From Allobranchiibius sp. CTAmp26 (lineage in GTDB: Bacteria > Actinomycetota > Actinomycetes > Actinomycetales > Dermatophilaceae), in NCBI RefSeq assembly GCF_017565405.1, contig NZ_JAGEKR010000007.1, positions 62,001-126,000 of the forward strand: a stretch of 64,000 bases of DNA, in the 5' to 3' direction. Both the position numbers and the translations under genes were made by a program. Below, piece by piece: positions 55,907-64,000 of this stretch. The notes under the pieces were generated by a model, which was given only the letters and a program-made list of their open reading frames with translations, had not been told where the DNA came from and searched no databases. Numbering within the stretch: the stretch's first letter is position 1; each line of letters opens with the position of its first letter.

Positions 55907-57250
55907 TCAGAGGCTCGCTGTGAGTGATGGGTAGAGCGGGAAGCGCCGAGCGAGCTCGGCGACTCGTTCCCGCAACCCGTGCAGGACGCTCTCCGGGTCG
56001 GTCGCGCACAGGGCGAGAGCGATGACGTCGGCGACCTCGGTGAACTCGGCGGGCCCGAACCCCCGGGTCGCCAGCGCGGGGGTGCCGATCCGCAGCCCGG
56101 AGGTGACCATCGGAGGGCGGGGGTCGTGCGGCACCGCGTTGCGATTGACCGTGACACCGATCCGGTGCAGCCGGTCCTCCGCCTGTTTGCCGTCGAGCGC
56201 CGCGTCCCGCAGGTCGACCAGCACGAGGTGGACGTCCGTGCCGCCGCTCAGCACCCGGATCCCGGCCGCACGTGCGTCGTCCTGCTGGAGCCGATCCGCC
56301 AGGATCCGCGCCCCCTCGATGGTGCGGCGCTGCCGCTCGGCGAACGCGGGTTCGCCGGCGATCTTGAAGCTCACCGCCTTCGCGGCGATGACGTGTTCGA
56401 GCGGGCCGCCCTGCAGCCCGGGGAACACGGCCGAGTTGATCTTCTTCGCGATGGCCGCGTCGTTGGTGAGCACGATGCCGCCGCGCGGGCCGCCGAGCGT
56501 CTTGTGGGTCGTGCTGGTGGTGACGTCGGCGAACGGGACGGGATTCGGGTGCAGTCCGGCCGCGACGAGCCCGGCGAAGTGCGCCATGTCGACCATGAGC
56601 AGCGCGCCGACCTCGTCCGCGATGGCGCGGAACGCCGCGAAGTCGAGCTGGCGGGGGTAGGCCGACCAACCGGCCACGATCATCTTCGGCCGGTGCGTCC
56701 TCGCCAGCTCGGCGACCTCCGGCATGTCGACGAGTCCGTCGTCCCCGACGTGGTAGGGCACGACGTCGAACGTCCGGCCGCTGTAGTTGATGCGCATCCC
56801 GTGGGTGAGGTGCCCGCCGTTGGCCAGATCCAGCCCCAGGATCGTGTCGCCGGGCTGCAGCAGGGCGAAGTACGCCGCCGTGTTCGCCTGGGCACCGGAG
56901 TGCGGCTGGACATTCGCGTAGGCCGCGCCGAACAGCTCCTTCACCCGGTCGATGGCGAGCTGCTCGATGACGTCGACGTGCTCGCAGCCGCCGTAGTAGC
57001 GCCGACCCGGGTATCCCTCGGCGTACTTGTTCGTCAGCACCGAACCCTGCGCCTGCAGCACGGCGACCGGTGCGAAGTTCTCCGAGGCGATCATCTCGAG
57101 GGTCTCCTGCTGCCGACGCAGCTCCGCGTCGACGGCCTGGGCAACAGCCGGATCCGCCTGGGAGAGATCGGAATCGAAGCCGGCGGGTCGGCGTACGTCG
57201 GCCCCGGACCCGTTCGGGGCGGCTGTCTGAAGGGCCATGAAATCCACCAT
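55907..57250 (-). CDS. glyA: Serine hydroxymethyltransferase
   Basis: 447 residues. PLP-Lys is in [15 protein letters not shown]; other family blocks are [32 protein letters not shown] and [13 protein letters not shown]. In this operon it combines glycine and 5,10-methylene-THF, both from sarcosine oxidase, into serine. The start is ATG 57250 or ATG 57238; the latter has GGTGG at good spacing. A near-consensus promoter precedes it. Confidence 0.95.
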   Translation of the reverse strand: MVDFMALQTAAPNGSGADVRRPAGFDSDLSQADPAVAQAVDAELRRQQETLEMIASENFAPVAVLQAQGSVLTNKYAEGYPGRRYYGGCEHVDVIEQLAIDRVKELFGAAYANVQPHSGAQANTAAYFALLQPGDTILGLDLANGGHLTHGMRINYSGRTFDVVPYHVGDDGLVDMPEVAELARTHRPKMIVAGWSAYPRQLDFAAFRAIADEVGALLMVDMAHFAGLVAAGLHPNPVPFADVTTSTTHKTLGGPRGGIVLTNDAAIAKKINSAVFPGLQGGPLEHVIAAKAVSFKIAGEPAFAERQRRTIEGARILADRLQQDDARAAGIRVLSGGTDVHLVLVDLRDAALDGKQAEDRLHRIGVTVNRNAVPHDPRPPMVTSGLRIGTPALATRGFGPAEFTEVADVIALALCATDPESVLHGLRERVAELARRFPLYPSLTASL

Positions 57251-57266
57251 CCATTTTGTCGACGTT

Positions 57267-57315
57267 TGATATATCAGTTGTCGGTTAAGCTAGGCATCCA
57301 CTCGGAGCCTGTCAA
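57267..57315 (-). promoter_or_regulatory. Promoter and operator of the glyA-soxBDAG-sdaA-purU operon
   Basis: On the minus strand TTGACA (57310-57315), 17 bp, TAGCTT (57287-57292) is a strong housekeeping promoter. Start of transcription should be near 57280. The perfect palindrome TGATATATCA (57267-57276) lies just downstream, where a bound regulator would block it. The adjacent divergent GntR protein is the natural candidate. Confidence 0.72.
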
Positions 57316-57332
57316 CCCCCAGGAGGACGCTC

Positions 57333-57989
57333 GTGTCGACGAGCACCGACCGCGCAGCGTCCATCTCGTTGACCGAGGCGGCCTACCAGGCGCTGAAGGA
57401 ACGGCTGGTGCTCCTGGACATCGCGCCGGGGGCACCCATCAACGAGCAGGGGCTCTCCGCGGAGCTCGCGATCGGACGCACTCCGCTGCGGGAGGCGTTG
57501 AAACGACTGGAGTCCGACCACCTGGTGGTGAGCTTCCCGCGCCGCGGCACGTTCGCCAGTCCGGTCGACATGACGGCGCTGTCGGAGATCTCCGAGATCC
57601 GTCGCGCCCTCGAACCGCTCGCCGCCCGGATCGCCGCGCAGCGGTCCGCCGAGGTGGACCGCTATGAGATGGAACGCCTGCGCGGGGTGCTCGCGACGAT
57701 GCCGGACGACACGTCGCCGCGCGACACGATGGAGCACGACCTGCAGGTCCACCGGGCGATCTACCGGGCCACGCACAACCTGCACCTGCAGGCCGCGCTC
57801 GTGCGGTACGGAAGTCTCGCCACCCGCATCTGGTCGGTGGCCGCACCCCGCCTGAGCAACGTCGAATCGCACGTGGTCGAGCTGGTGGATCTGCTGCACG
57901 CCATCGAGCAGGGCGACGGGCATCGCGCGGAGGAACTGATGCTGGAGCACATGGCCGATTTCGAGGCGCGCATCCGCACCGTGCTCTGA
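57333..57989 (+). CDS. GntR-family (FCD) regulator of the sarcosine operon
   Basis: 218 residues. Winged helix at about 12-75 (INEQGLSAELAIGRTPLREA, then PRRGTFASPV); FCD domain at about 82-210 with helices holding His residues (HDLQVHRAIYRATHN; MLEHMADFE) that usually bind metal and ligand. GTG start after AGGAGG. It is divergent from glyA with an AT-rich palindrome between, so it likely represses the sox operon; sarcosine, glycine or creatine may be the inducer, but that is a guess. Confidence 0.87.
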   Translation: MSTSTDRAASISLTEAAYQALKERLVLLDIAPGAPINEQGLSAELAIGRTPLREALKRLESDHLVVSFPRRGTFASPVDMTALSEISEIRRALEPLAARIAAQRSAEVDRYEMERLRGVLATMPDDTSPRDTMEHDLQVHRAIYRATHNLHLQAALVRYGSLATRIWSVAAPRLSNVESHVVELVDLLHAIEQGDGHRAEELMLEHMADFEARIRTVL

Positions 57990-58099
57990 ACCGGGCACCG
58001 TCGGCTCCCATAGAACCGTCGACCGGACGCCCAGACCGCCCGGCGGCCTGAGCCGCCCCGAGCGGCATTCCGATTCCGCGAGGTATTCGCCGGAAACCC

Positions 58100-58157
58100 T
58101 TGACGGGGACATCCCACATGTCTAGCGTCACTGCAACCAGGTTGTGTTAAACGCAAC
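58100..58157 (+). promoter_or_regulatory. Promoter and dyad operator of the permease-hydrolase-creatinase operon
   Basis: TTGACG (58100-58105), 17 bp, TAGCGT (58123-58128) strongly resembles the glyA promoter. Just past the expected start lies GTTGTGTTAAACGCAAC (58141-58157), a 17-bp dyad (GTTG.GTT.AAC.CAAC) that could bind the IclR protein encoded downstream. The rest of 57990-58349 has no gene I can support; the leader of about 200 nt before the ATG is GC-rich. Confidence 0.7.
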
Positions 58158-58349
58158 TATGTGGCACACGAGACCGCCGCGACCCGCCGCCCCCCGGCGA
58201 CTCCGGCGGGTGCAGATCCGGCTCAGCGCAGAGCAGCACGGCACCACGGGTGCGCGCCACCCCGCCAATCGCCGGCCGCTCGGCCGGCACCCGCAGGCGT
58301 ACCCCCGCATCGACGTCCGCCCAGAACGCCCCTCAGGAAGGCACCCGCC

Positions 58350-59888
58350 ATGAGCATCCAAGAAGCCCCCCACGGGGAGGTCTCGACGGCGGACGTCGAA
58401 GACGTCCTGCAACCGATCCCGGAATCGAAACGAACCACCAGGGTCTCCGGTCAGTTCTGGATCTGGGCGGGTGCCAACGTGGCGCCCATCAACTGGATCC
58501 TGGGCGCGCTCGGCGTCGAACTCGGCCTGAGTCTGCGCGACACCCTGATCGTGCTGGTGCTGGGCAACCTGCTCGGGATGGCCGGCTTCGGCTTCTTCGT
58601 GCTGCTCGGTCAGCGATCCGGAGCCACCGGCATGCTGCTGTCGCGGGGCGCCTTCGGCCGCCGCGGGGCGTACCTGCCGGCAGCCGTCCAGGCGGTGGTC
58701 GCCATCGGCTGGTCGGCGGTCAACACGTGGATCATCCTCGACCTGGTCATGAGCCTGTTCGGCATCCTCGGATGGGTGGATCCGAACGCGCACAACTACG
58801 CCGCCCGCATCGCCGTCGCAGCGGTGATCATGATCATCCAAGTCACCATCTGCTTCCTCGGCTACCGCGCCATCGCCGCCTTCGAACGATGGTCGGTCCC
58901 GCCCACGGTGCTGGTGCTGGTGGTCATGAGCGTGTTGGCCTGGACCACCGTCAACATCAAGTGGGGGTACCAGGGCGAACCGGGTCACATCCTCACCGGT
59001 ATGCCGCGCCTCGCCGCCATGAGCGGGGTGATGACGGCCATCGGCATCGGCTGGGGCATTGGCTGGTTCACCTACGCACCGGACTACTCCCGCTTCGTCA
59101 GCAAGAGCGTGCCGCGTCGCCGTCTCTACCTCGTGAGCGTCCTCGGGCAGTTCCTCCCGGTGATCTGGCTCGGTGTGCTGGGCGCGTCCCTGGCGACGAC
59201 CAACAGCAAGGCCGACCCGGGCCAACTCATCGCCGGCAACTTCGGCGCCATGGCGATCCCGATCATCCTGCTGGTGATCCACGGACCCATCGCGACCAAC
59301 ATCATCAACATGTACACGTTCAGTGTGGCGAGTCAGGCCCTCGACATCCGCATCTCGCGCAAGGCCCTCTCGCTGCTGGTCGGCGTGCTGTCGATGTGCG
59401 CCGTGATCGGGTTCATGTTCACCAGCGACTTCGCGTCCGTCGTCGACACCTGGCTGTCGGCGATCGCCGGATGGGTGGCGACCTGGGCCGGGATCATGAT
59501 CGTGCACTACTTCGTCTTCGAGCGGCACCACCGCGACTACGACTATCTCTTCCGCAGCCCCCAGGACACCCAGCTCAAGGCCGTCAACCCCTGGGCGTTG
59601 ATCGCGTTCGCCGGCGGCCTCGTGATGACCTGGATGTTCATGTACGGCGGCACCCCGATCCTGCAAGGGCCGATCGCCCGCGCGACGAACGGCATCGACC
59701 TCTCCTGGCTCGCGGGCGGCCTCACCTCGGGGCTGATCTACTTCGTCGCCGGGTACCCCCGGTTCCGGGCCCGCATCCACGCCGGCGTACCGCTGGGGAT
59801 CCGGGCGGGCCTCGACGACGAGACCGCCAGCAGGGAGCTCGTCACTCCCGGCGGCACCTCCTCCCCCGAGGCGGCGGTGGCACCGTGA
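58350..59888 (+). CDS. NCS1-family permease (nucleobase/hydantoin-type)
   Basis: 512 residues with twelve helices. N-terminal NCS1 features: FWIWAGANVAPINWILGAL, RGAFGRRGAYLPA and IGWSAVNTWIIL; later IGWGIGWFTYAPDYSRF. Relatives carry cytosine, purines, allantoin, uracil or hydantoins with Na+ or H+. Its place directly before a CE4-like hydrolase and creatinase suggests it takes up creatine, creatinine or a related cyclic ureide. ATG 58350 follows CAGGAAGG; GTGA overlap with the next gene. Confidence 0.87.
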   Translation: MSIQEAPHGEVSTADVEDVLQPIPESKRTTRVSGQFWIWAGANVAPINWILGALGVELGLSLRDTLIVLVLGNLLGMAGFGFFVLLGQRSGATGMLLSRGAFGRRGAYLPAAVQAVVAIGWSAVNTWIILDLVMSLFGILGWVDPNAHNYAARIAVAAVIMIIQVTICFLGYRAIAAFERWSVPPTVLVLVVMSVLAWTTVNIKWGYQGEPGHILTGMPRLAAMSGVMTAIGIGWGIGWFTYAPDYSRFVSKSVPRRRLYLVSVLGQFLPVIWLGVLGASLATTNSKADPGQLIAGNFGAMAIPIILLVIHGPIATNIINMYTFSVASQALDIRISRKALSLLVGVLSMCAVIGFMFTSDFASVVDTWLSAIAGWVATWAGIMIVHYFVFERHHRDYDYLFRSPQDTQLKAVNPWALIAFAGGLVMTWMFMYGGTPILQGPIARATNGIDLSWLAGGLTSGLIYFVAGYPRFRARIHAGVPLGIRAGLDDETASRELVTPGGTSSPEAAVAP

Positions 59889-60835
59889 CGGCGAATCTCT
59901 ATCACCCGGCGTCCGGCTTCCCCTGGCCGCAGGGCCGCGGTTTCGGCGCGGCGTTCACCTTCGATGTCGACGCCGAGGCCGGCGCCCTCGCCTTCGACTC
60001 GACGTTCCACCGCCGGATGTCGCTGATGTCGCACCAGCAATACGGGCCCGCGGTGGCGGTGCCGAAGCTGCTGGGCATGCTCGAGCACCACGAGGTGAAG
60101 GCCACCTTCTTCGTCCCCGGCTTCACCGCGGACCTGCACCCGGACCTCGTGCGCCGGATCCGCGACCACGGCCACGAGATCGGTCACCACGGGTGGCTGC
60201 ACGAGCAGACCACCGCGCTGACCGATGCCCAGGAGGAGGAGATGATCGACCGGGGCCTGGAGAGTCTGGGCCGGCTGGGGATCACGCCCGTCGGCTACCG
60301 GGCGCCGTGGTGGGAGTACAACTACCGCACCACGGACATGCTCCTGTCCCGCGGATTCGAGTACGACTCGAGCCTGCTCGACGACGACGTCCCCTACCGC
60401 TTCACCTCCGACGCCTCGGCGACCGGCTCCCTGGTGGAGATCCCGGTCGACTGGGCGCTGGACGACTGGGAGCAGTTCGCGTTCTACCCCGGATGGACCG
60501 GGAGCGGTGTGATCGAGTCACCGCGCAAGGCGCTGCAGATGTGGTCCGAGGAAGCATCCGTGGCCGCTCATGCCGGTAACTGCTTCGTGCTCACCAACCA
60601 TCCGTTCATCTCCGGGCGGCCGTCCCGGCTGAACGCGCTGTCGGCCCTCATCGAGCACGTCAAGGGCCTGGACGGTGCCTGGATCACCACCTTGCAGGAC
60701 ATCGCGCGGCACACGGCATCGGTGATCGAGGACATCAAGGTCCACGACCGTGTCGCCGACCCGGGGCCACAGCCCGGACAGGACGACCAGGGACACCCCC
60801 TCCCGTCCACCGACGACCACCTCTTCGACAACTAA
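59885..60835 (+). CDS. CE4-fold (NodB/PuuE-like) hydrolase, HpPgdA-like subgroup
   Basis: 316 residues, no signal peptide, so cytoplasmic. Motifs: AFTFDVDAEAG (metal Asp pair), ATFFVPGF, HEIGHHGWLHEQT (metal His pair), GYRAPWWEYN and CFVLTNHPF. This subgroup resembles H. pylori PgdA and the allantoinase PuuE, which open cyclic amides rather than act on polysaccharide. Translationally coupled (GTGA) to the permease and 10 nt before creatinase. Reaction unproven; creatinine or hydantoin ring opening is my hypothesis. Confidence 0.82.
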   Translation: MTANLYHPASGFPWPQGRGFGAAFTFDVDAEAGALAFDSTFHRRMSLMSHQQYGPAVAVPKLLGMLEHHEVKATFFVPGFTADLHPDLVRRIRDHGHEIGHHGWLHEQTTALTDAQEEEMIDRGLESLGRLGITPVGYRAPWWEYNYRTTDMLLSRGFEYDSSLLDDDVPYRFTSDASATGSLVEIPVDWALDDWEQFAFYPGWTGSGVIESPRKALQMWSEEASVAAHAGNCFVLTNHPFISGRPSRLNALSALIEHVKGLDGAWITTLQDIARHTASVIEDIKVHDRVADPGPQPGQDDQGHPLPSTDDHLFDN

Positions 60836-60845
60836 GGAGTCAACG

Positions 60846-62093
60846 ATGACGACCACCAACATCCAGTCCGTCACGGATCTGGAGCGCCTGAAGGTCTTGC
60901 ACAACGGCGACAAGGTCGCCCTGACCTTCTCGGACGCCGAGTTGGAGCAGCGCATCACGAATCTGCGCACGATCATGCAGGAGCTGCGGCTCGATGCCGC
61001 GGTCCTGACCAGCTACCACTCCATCAAGTACTACAGCGACTTCCTCTTCACCTCCTTCGGCCGCTCGTACGCCATGGTCGTGACACCGACCGACACGGTG
61101 ACCGTCACTGCGAACATCGATGCCGGGATGCCGTGGCGGCGCTCGTACGGCGAGAACGTCGTCTACACCGACTGGAAGCGCGACAACTACTTCTTCGCGA
61201 TCAGCGAGGCGCTGCGCACCCGTGGCATCACCCCCCGCCGGATCGGCGTCGAGGACGACTCGCTCCCCGTCAGCCAGCGGCAGCGGATCGCCGCGGCGCT
61301 GGAGGGCGCCGAGCTGGTCGACGTGTCCGGGGCCGCCATGCGTCAACGGATGATCAAATCGGCCGAGGAGATCGAGGTCATCAAGCACGGTGCACGCATC
61401 GGCGACCTCGGTGGAGAGGCGATCCGCAGCGCCATCGCCGTGGGCGCGACCGAGTACGAGATCGCGCTCGCCGGCACGGACGCGATGGTCCGCGAGATCG
61501 CCCGCACCTTCCCCGACAGCGAGATCCGCGACACCTGGGTGTGGTTCCAGTCCGGCATCAACACCGACGGCGCGCACAACTGGCCGACCACCCGGCGGCT
61601 CCAGTCGGGCGACATCCTGTCCCTCAACTGCTTCCCGATGTCCTCGGGTTACTACACGGCCCTGGAGCGCACCCTCTTCCTCGGCGAGCCCGATGCCCGC
61701 TCGCTGGAGCTGTGGAACATCAACGTCGAGGTGCACCGTGCCGGGCTCGAGCTCATCAAGCCCGGTGCGGTCTGCAAGGACATCGCAGCCGAGCTGAACG
61801 AGATCTACATCAGCTACGGGTTGCTGCCCAACCGCACCTTCGGGTACGGGCACTCCTTCGGTGTGCTCTCGCACTACTACGGCCGCGAGGCGGGGCTGGA
61901 GCTGCGCGAGGACATCGACACGGTCCTCGAACCGGGGATGGTCGTCTCCATGGAGCCGATGATCACCGTGCTCGACGGCCAGCCGGGCGCGGGCGGATAC
62001 CGCGAGCACGACATCCTCGTGGTGGGCGACACCGGCGCGGAGAACATCACCAGATTCCCGTTCGGCCCGGAGCACAACATCATCCCCGGCTGA
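60846..62093 (+). CDS. Creatinase (creatine amidinohydrolase), pita-bread fold
   Basis: 415 residues, nearly identical in length to Pseudomonas creatinase and matching it in long diagnostic blocks: TSYHSIKYYSDFLF, QSGINTDGAHN (catalytic His244), SLNCFPMSSGYYTALERTLF, FGYGHSFGVLSHYYGREAG and EPGMVVSMEPMI. These separate it from M24 aminopeptidases. It splits creatine into sarcosine and urea; sarcosine then feeds SoxBDAG. AAGGAG precedes the ATG. A hairpin follows the stop. Confidence 0.93.
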   Translation: MTTTNIQSVTDLERLKVLHNGDKVALTFSDAELEQRITNLRTIMQELRLDAAVLTSYHSIKYYSDFLFTSFGRSYAMVVTPTDTVTVTANIDAGMPWRRSYGENVVYTDWKRDNYFFAISEALRTRGITPRRIGVEDDSLPVSQRQRIAAALEGAELVDVSGAAMRQRMIKSAEEIEVIKHGARIGDLGGEAIRSAIAVGATEYEIALAGTDAMVREIARTFPDSEIRDTWVWFQSGINTDGAHNWPTTRRLQSGDILSLNCFPMSSGYYTALERTLFLGEPDARSLELWNINVEVHRAGLELIKPGAVCKDIAAELNEIYISYGLLPNRTFGYGHSFGVLSHYYGREAGLELREDIDTVLEPGMVVSMEPMITVLDGQPGAGGYREHDILVVGDTGAENITRFPFGPEHNIIPG

Positions 62094-62112
62094 CCGCGGG
62101 ACACGCGGTGAT

Positions 62113-62147
62113 GCGACGGTGGGCCCGTACGGCGGGCCCACCGTCGC
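62113..62147 (+). terminator. Hairpin between creatinase and iclR
   Basis: GCGACGGTGGGCCCG (62113-62127) and CGGGCCCACCGTCGC (62133-62147) form a perfect 15-bp stem with loop TACGG, 20 nt after the creatinase stop. It probably separates or reduces transcription into the IclR gene. Confidence 0.72.
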
Positions 62148-62169
62148 CTGCGTCCGAAGGAGCCCCGTG

Positions 62170-62919
62170 ATGACCACCCCGCCCCGCGGTTCGTCGCCCA
62201 TCGCCACAGCGATGGCGATCCTGCGCTGCTTCCGACCGGGCCGGCCGGTGCTGGGAGTCGTCGAGATCGCCGAGGAGATCGGGCTGCACAAGTCGTCCGT
62301 CTCCCGGATGATGGGCACCCTGGAGGCGGAGAACCTCGTCGAGCAGGACGCGCTCTCCAAGAAGTACCGCCTCGGTCTGGGGCTGCTCAGCGTCACCGGG
62401 TCGTTGCTCGCCCACCTCGACGTACGCCGCGCCGCCCTCCCCGTGCTCACCGCGCTCAGCGCGTCCATCGGTGAGACCAGCTCGTTGGTGCTGTGGGACG
62501 GCCAGGGCGCGGTGACCGTGGAGCAGGTCCCGTCCGCCCATCCGGTCAAGCACTCGGCCGAGCTCGGGACCCGCTACGAGACGGCAGAGAACTCCTCGGT
62601 GCGCATCTTCCTGGCCGCGCTGACCCCGGTCACCCGCGCGGAGTTCCTCGCTCGGTTCCCCGGATCCGCCGAACGCTACGAATGGCTCTCCCGGCTCGAC
62701 CGCGACGGGACATGCGTGAACCTGGGCGACACGATGCCGGACGAGGTCGGCATCGCAACGGGCGTGCACGACCACCGCGGCGACGTCATCGCAGCGATCC
62801 TGATCTCCGCGCCGCGCTACCGGGTGGACACCGAACAGCTGACCTCGCTGCAGGACGCCTCGCGCGCCGCGGCAGCCGATCTCACCCGCAGCCTCGGTGG
62901 TGCCGCGCCCCACTCCTGA
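62170..62919 (+). CDS. IclR-family regulator of the creatinase operon
   Basis: 249 residues: N-terminal winged helix (VLGVVEIAEEIGLHKSSVSR, then RLGLGLLSVTG) and IclR effector domain (about 80-245, with TSSLVLWDG and IATGVHDHRGDVIAAI). Start GTG 62167 or ATG 62170 after AAGGAG. It may bind the dyad at 58141 and sense creatine or creatinine, by analogy with gene order; no direct evidence. Confidence 0.86.
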   Translation: MTTPPRGSSPIATAMAILRCFRPGRPVLGVVEIAEEIGLHKSSVSRMMGTLEAENLVEQDALSKKYRLGLGLLSVTGSLLAHLDVRRAALPVLTALSASIGETSSLVLWDGQGAVTVEQVPSAHPVKHSAELGTRYETAENSSVRIFLAALTPVTRAEFLARFPGSAERYEWLSRLDRDGTCVNLGDTMPDEVGIATGVHDHRGDVIAAILISAPRYRVDTEQLTSLQDASRAAAADLTRSLGGAAPHS

Positions 62920-63024
62920 GGGTGTGGGCGCACTCCTTCCCTGACGCCGGCCTCCAGGCGGCTTCGACCGGAGCGCGCTCGCTGAATCACGCTGCTCGGA
63001 CCGCCGCGCATCGGATATGCGCAC

Positions 63025-63413
63025 TGCGGTCACTTTCCTGCAGCGTTGCCGGTTTGCAGGCGGCCTGGAGGAGGAACACTGCGGTCGGCTCGCGCTGCCG
63101 GGCGTCACCTGCGTGGGTTATCGGCGCTGCGGTCACTTTCCTGCAGCGGCGTACGACGCTCGGCTGGGTTGCTGGCCCTGCGGTCACTTGCCTGCAGCGG
63201 CGTACGACGCCCGGGTGGGTTGCTGGTCCTGCGGTCACTTCCCTGCAGCGACGTACGACGCCCGGGTGAGTTATCGGCGCTGCGGTCACTTTCCCGCGCC
63301 GGGCGCCCGGCGCCCTCGCCCGGGTGGGTTGTTGGTCCTGCGGTCACTTTCCTGCGCCCGGCGCCCTCGCCCGGGTGGGTTATCGGCGCTGTGGTCACTT
63401 TCCCGCGCCCGGA
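63025..63413. repeat. Tandem array of about seven imperfect copies, 51-bp period
   Basis: Each copy begins TGCGGTCACTTTCCTGC. Copies begin at 63025, 63128, 63179, 63230, 63281, 63339 and 63390 (spacings 103, 51, 51, 51, 58, 51). Three units carry GCGTACGACGC; later units replace it with a GC-rich CGCCCGGCGCCC variant. It lies in a 573-nt gap (62920-63492) between convergent genes. Open frames on both strands are products of the repeats and I do not call them genes. Confidence 0.85.
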
Positions 63414-63436
63414 GCGAGCGGTCGGGTGGGTGACAT

Positions 63437-63478
63437 CGAGGTTGCCCCGGGCGGTGCGGACCGCCCGGGGCAACCTCG
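63437..63478. terminator. Strong bidirectional terminator
   Basis: CGAGGTTGCCCCGGGCGGT (63437-63455) and its exact complement (63460-63478) form a 19-bp perfect stem with loop GCGG, 14 nt after the DUF11 gene stop and facing the repeat array. Confidence 0.8.
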
Positions 63479-63492
63479 CGGGTAAGAGACCC

Positions 63493-63999
63493 TCAGCTCG
63501 TGGCCGGGTCCGACCAGGGCTCGACCCCGACCCGTGTCGAGGTCGAGGACCCGTCCGGTGTCGTGCCGGTCACCCGCACCTGCGGCGCGAAGCCGTTCGC
63601 GACGTCCGCCGCCGTCAGGGTGTGGGTGGCCGTGCACTTGTAGCTCTGGCCGGGGGTGAGCGCCGAGTAGTGGCACACTCCGAGCCCATCCAGACCTCCG
63701 GTGAGGGTGACGTCGTTCGCCGTGGTGTTGCCCGAGTTGCGCACCCGGATCGCGTACGAGACGACATCGCCCGGCAGCCCCGGCGCTCCCCCGGCGTCGA
63801 GGTGGTCCAGGACGACGGTGCCGTCGAGCTTCGGCCGCGCGGGCGCCGACGGTGCCGCCTGCACGTGCAGCGTGGTGATCGTGCTGGAGCGCCGGCCCGC
63901 ACTGGTGTAGGCGAACGTCAGGTCCTGGTCGCCGAACGCGGTCCGCGGCACCCGGAACCCGACGTTGACGCGGGCAGGGCGCCCCGGCTGGATGCGGGG
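63493..63999 (-). CDS. C-terminus of a DUF11-type repeat surface protein
   Basis: At least 168 residues, open to the right edge of the window with no start inside. The visible part has an immunoglobulin-like DUF11 repeat: VVSYAIRVRNSGNTTANDVT, GGLDGLGVC, SALTPGQSYKCTATHTLT, VANGFAPQVRVTGTTPDG. Such repeats stack in large secreted or wall-bound proteins. The C-terminus (VEPWSDPATS) has no LPxTG or membrane anchor, so it may be secreted or held by other means. Confidence 0.75.
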   Translation of the reverse strand, partial: PRIQPGRPARVNVGFRVPRTAFGDQDLTFAYTSAGRRSSTITTLHVQAAPSAPARPKLDGTVVLDHLDAGGAPGLPGDVVSYAIRVRNSGNTTANDVTLTGGLDGLGVCHYSALTPGQSYKCTATHTLTAADVANGFAPQVRVTGTTPDGSSTSTRVGVEPWSDPATS

Positions 64000-64000
64000 C

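Noticed and set aside
58144-58353. Short open frame in the leader of the NCS1 permease gene
   Set aside because: Arg/Pro-rich, no good ribosome site, and overlaps the permease start; low support as a leader peptide.
60846-62093. Generic Xaa-Pro aminopeptidase
   Set aside because: Long blocks (SYHSIKYYSDF, QSGINTDGAHN, GHSFGVLSHYYGREAG) match creatinase specifically.
63128-63413. Possible CRISPR array
   Set aside because: The 51-bp units are adjacent, with no unique spacers of constant length and no cas genes nearby.
63017-63433. Open frames on both strands across the tandem array, giving repetitive peptides
   Set aside because: Frames stay open because the period is a multiple of three; no ribosome site, no family resemblance and no independent coding signal.

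Overview
This is a gene-dense, high-GC chromosomal window from an actinobacterium. Many starts are GTG, and genes are often coupled through ATGA, GTGA or TGATG junctions. Gene content and order point to Micrococcales, perhaps near Dermacoccaceae or Intrasporangiaceae; the family is inferred from gene content only. The left third keeps an order known from Mycobacterium and Streptomyces: Nif3-like / zinc-ribbon / RNase H-phosphatase fusion, then ahpE / DUF3052 / aceE, then a FasR-like activator followed by fabD-fabH-acpP-fabF-accD.

Layout. 1-1131: 3' part of a DUF222/13E12 HNH gene (minus strand) under a LexA-like box. 1388-9027: housekeeping genes (yaaA, an ArsB-like permease, a GNAT, RNase H-phosphatase, zinc ribbon, Nif3-like), a remnant VOC gene, tRNA-Val, a membrane protein, ahpE and DUF3052. 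9269-19928: aceE, a glycerophosphodiesterase and the type II fatty acid synthesis operon. 20030-27865: DUF3145, an LCP cell-wall ligase, a CAU tRNA, a secreted protease, bdhA, a lipoprotein, a VanY-type peptidase and a MarR-controlled membrane protein. 28073-29422: a second, complete DUF222-HNH gene, also with a LexA-like box. 29473-37072: membrane proteins, a two-component system with its genes converging, a PAP2 phosphatase, two GAF-ANTAR proteins, and an Asp23-like protein coupled to a SigB/SigF-type sigma factor.

37069-48421 is a complete sialic acid (N-acetylneuraminate) uptake and catabolism locus. A GntR regulator, a SIS-type putative glucosamine-6-phosphate deaminase and NagA run one way. 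A peptide-type ABC importer (binding protein, permease, permease-ATPase fusion, ATPase), NanA, NanK and NanE run the other way. Together they should take sialic acid to fructose-6-phosphate; no sialidase is present.

48515-62919 is a creatine/sarcosine island. An NCS1-family permease, a CE4/PuuE-like hydrolase and creatinase form one operon followed by an IclR regulator. Divergent from it, behind a GntR gene, is glyA-soxBDAG-sdaA-purU. Creatine would give sarcosine and urea. Sarcosine oxidase would give glycine plus methylene-THF, GlyA serine, and SdaA pyruvate, with PurU recycling formyl-THF. No recognisable creatininase is present, so the CE4-like hydrolase and NCS1 permease are candidates for creatinine (or related cyclic ureide) uptake and ring opening. 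This is the window's most promising untested system.

The right end holds a tandem array with a 51-bp period, a strong terminator, and the C-terminus of a large DUF11-type surface protein running off the window.
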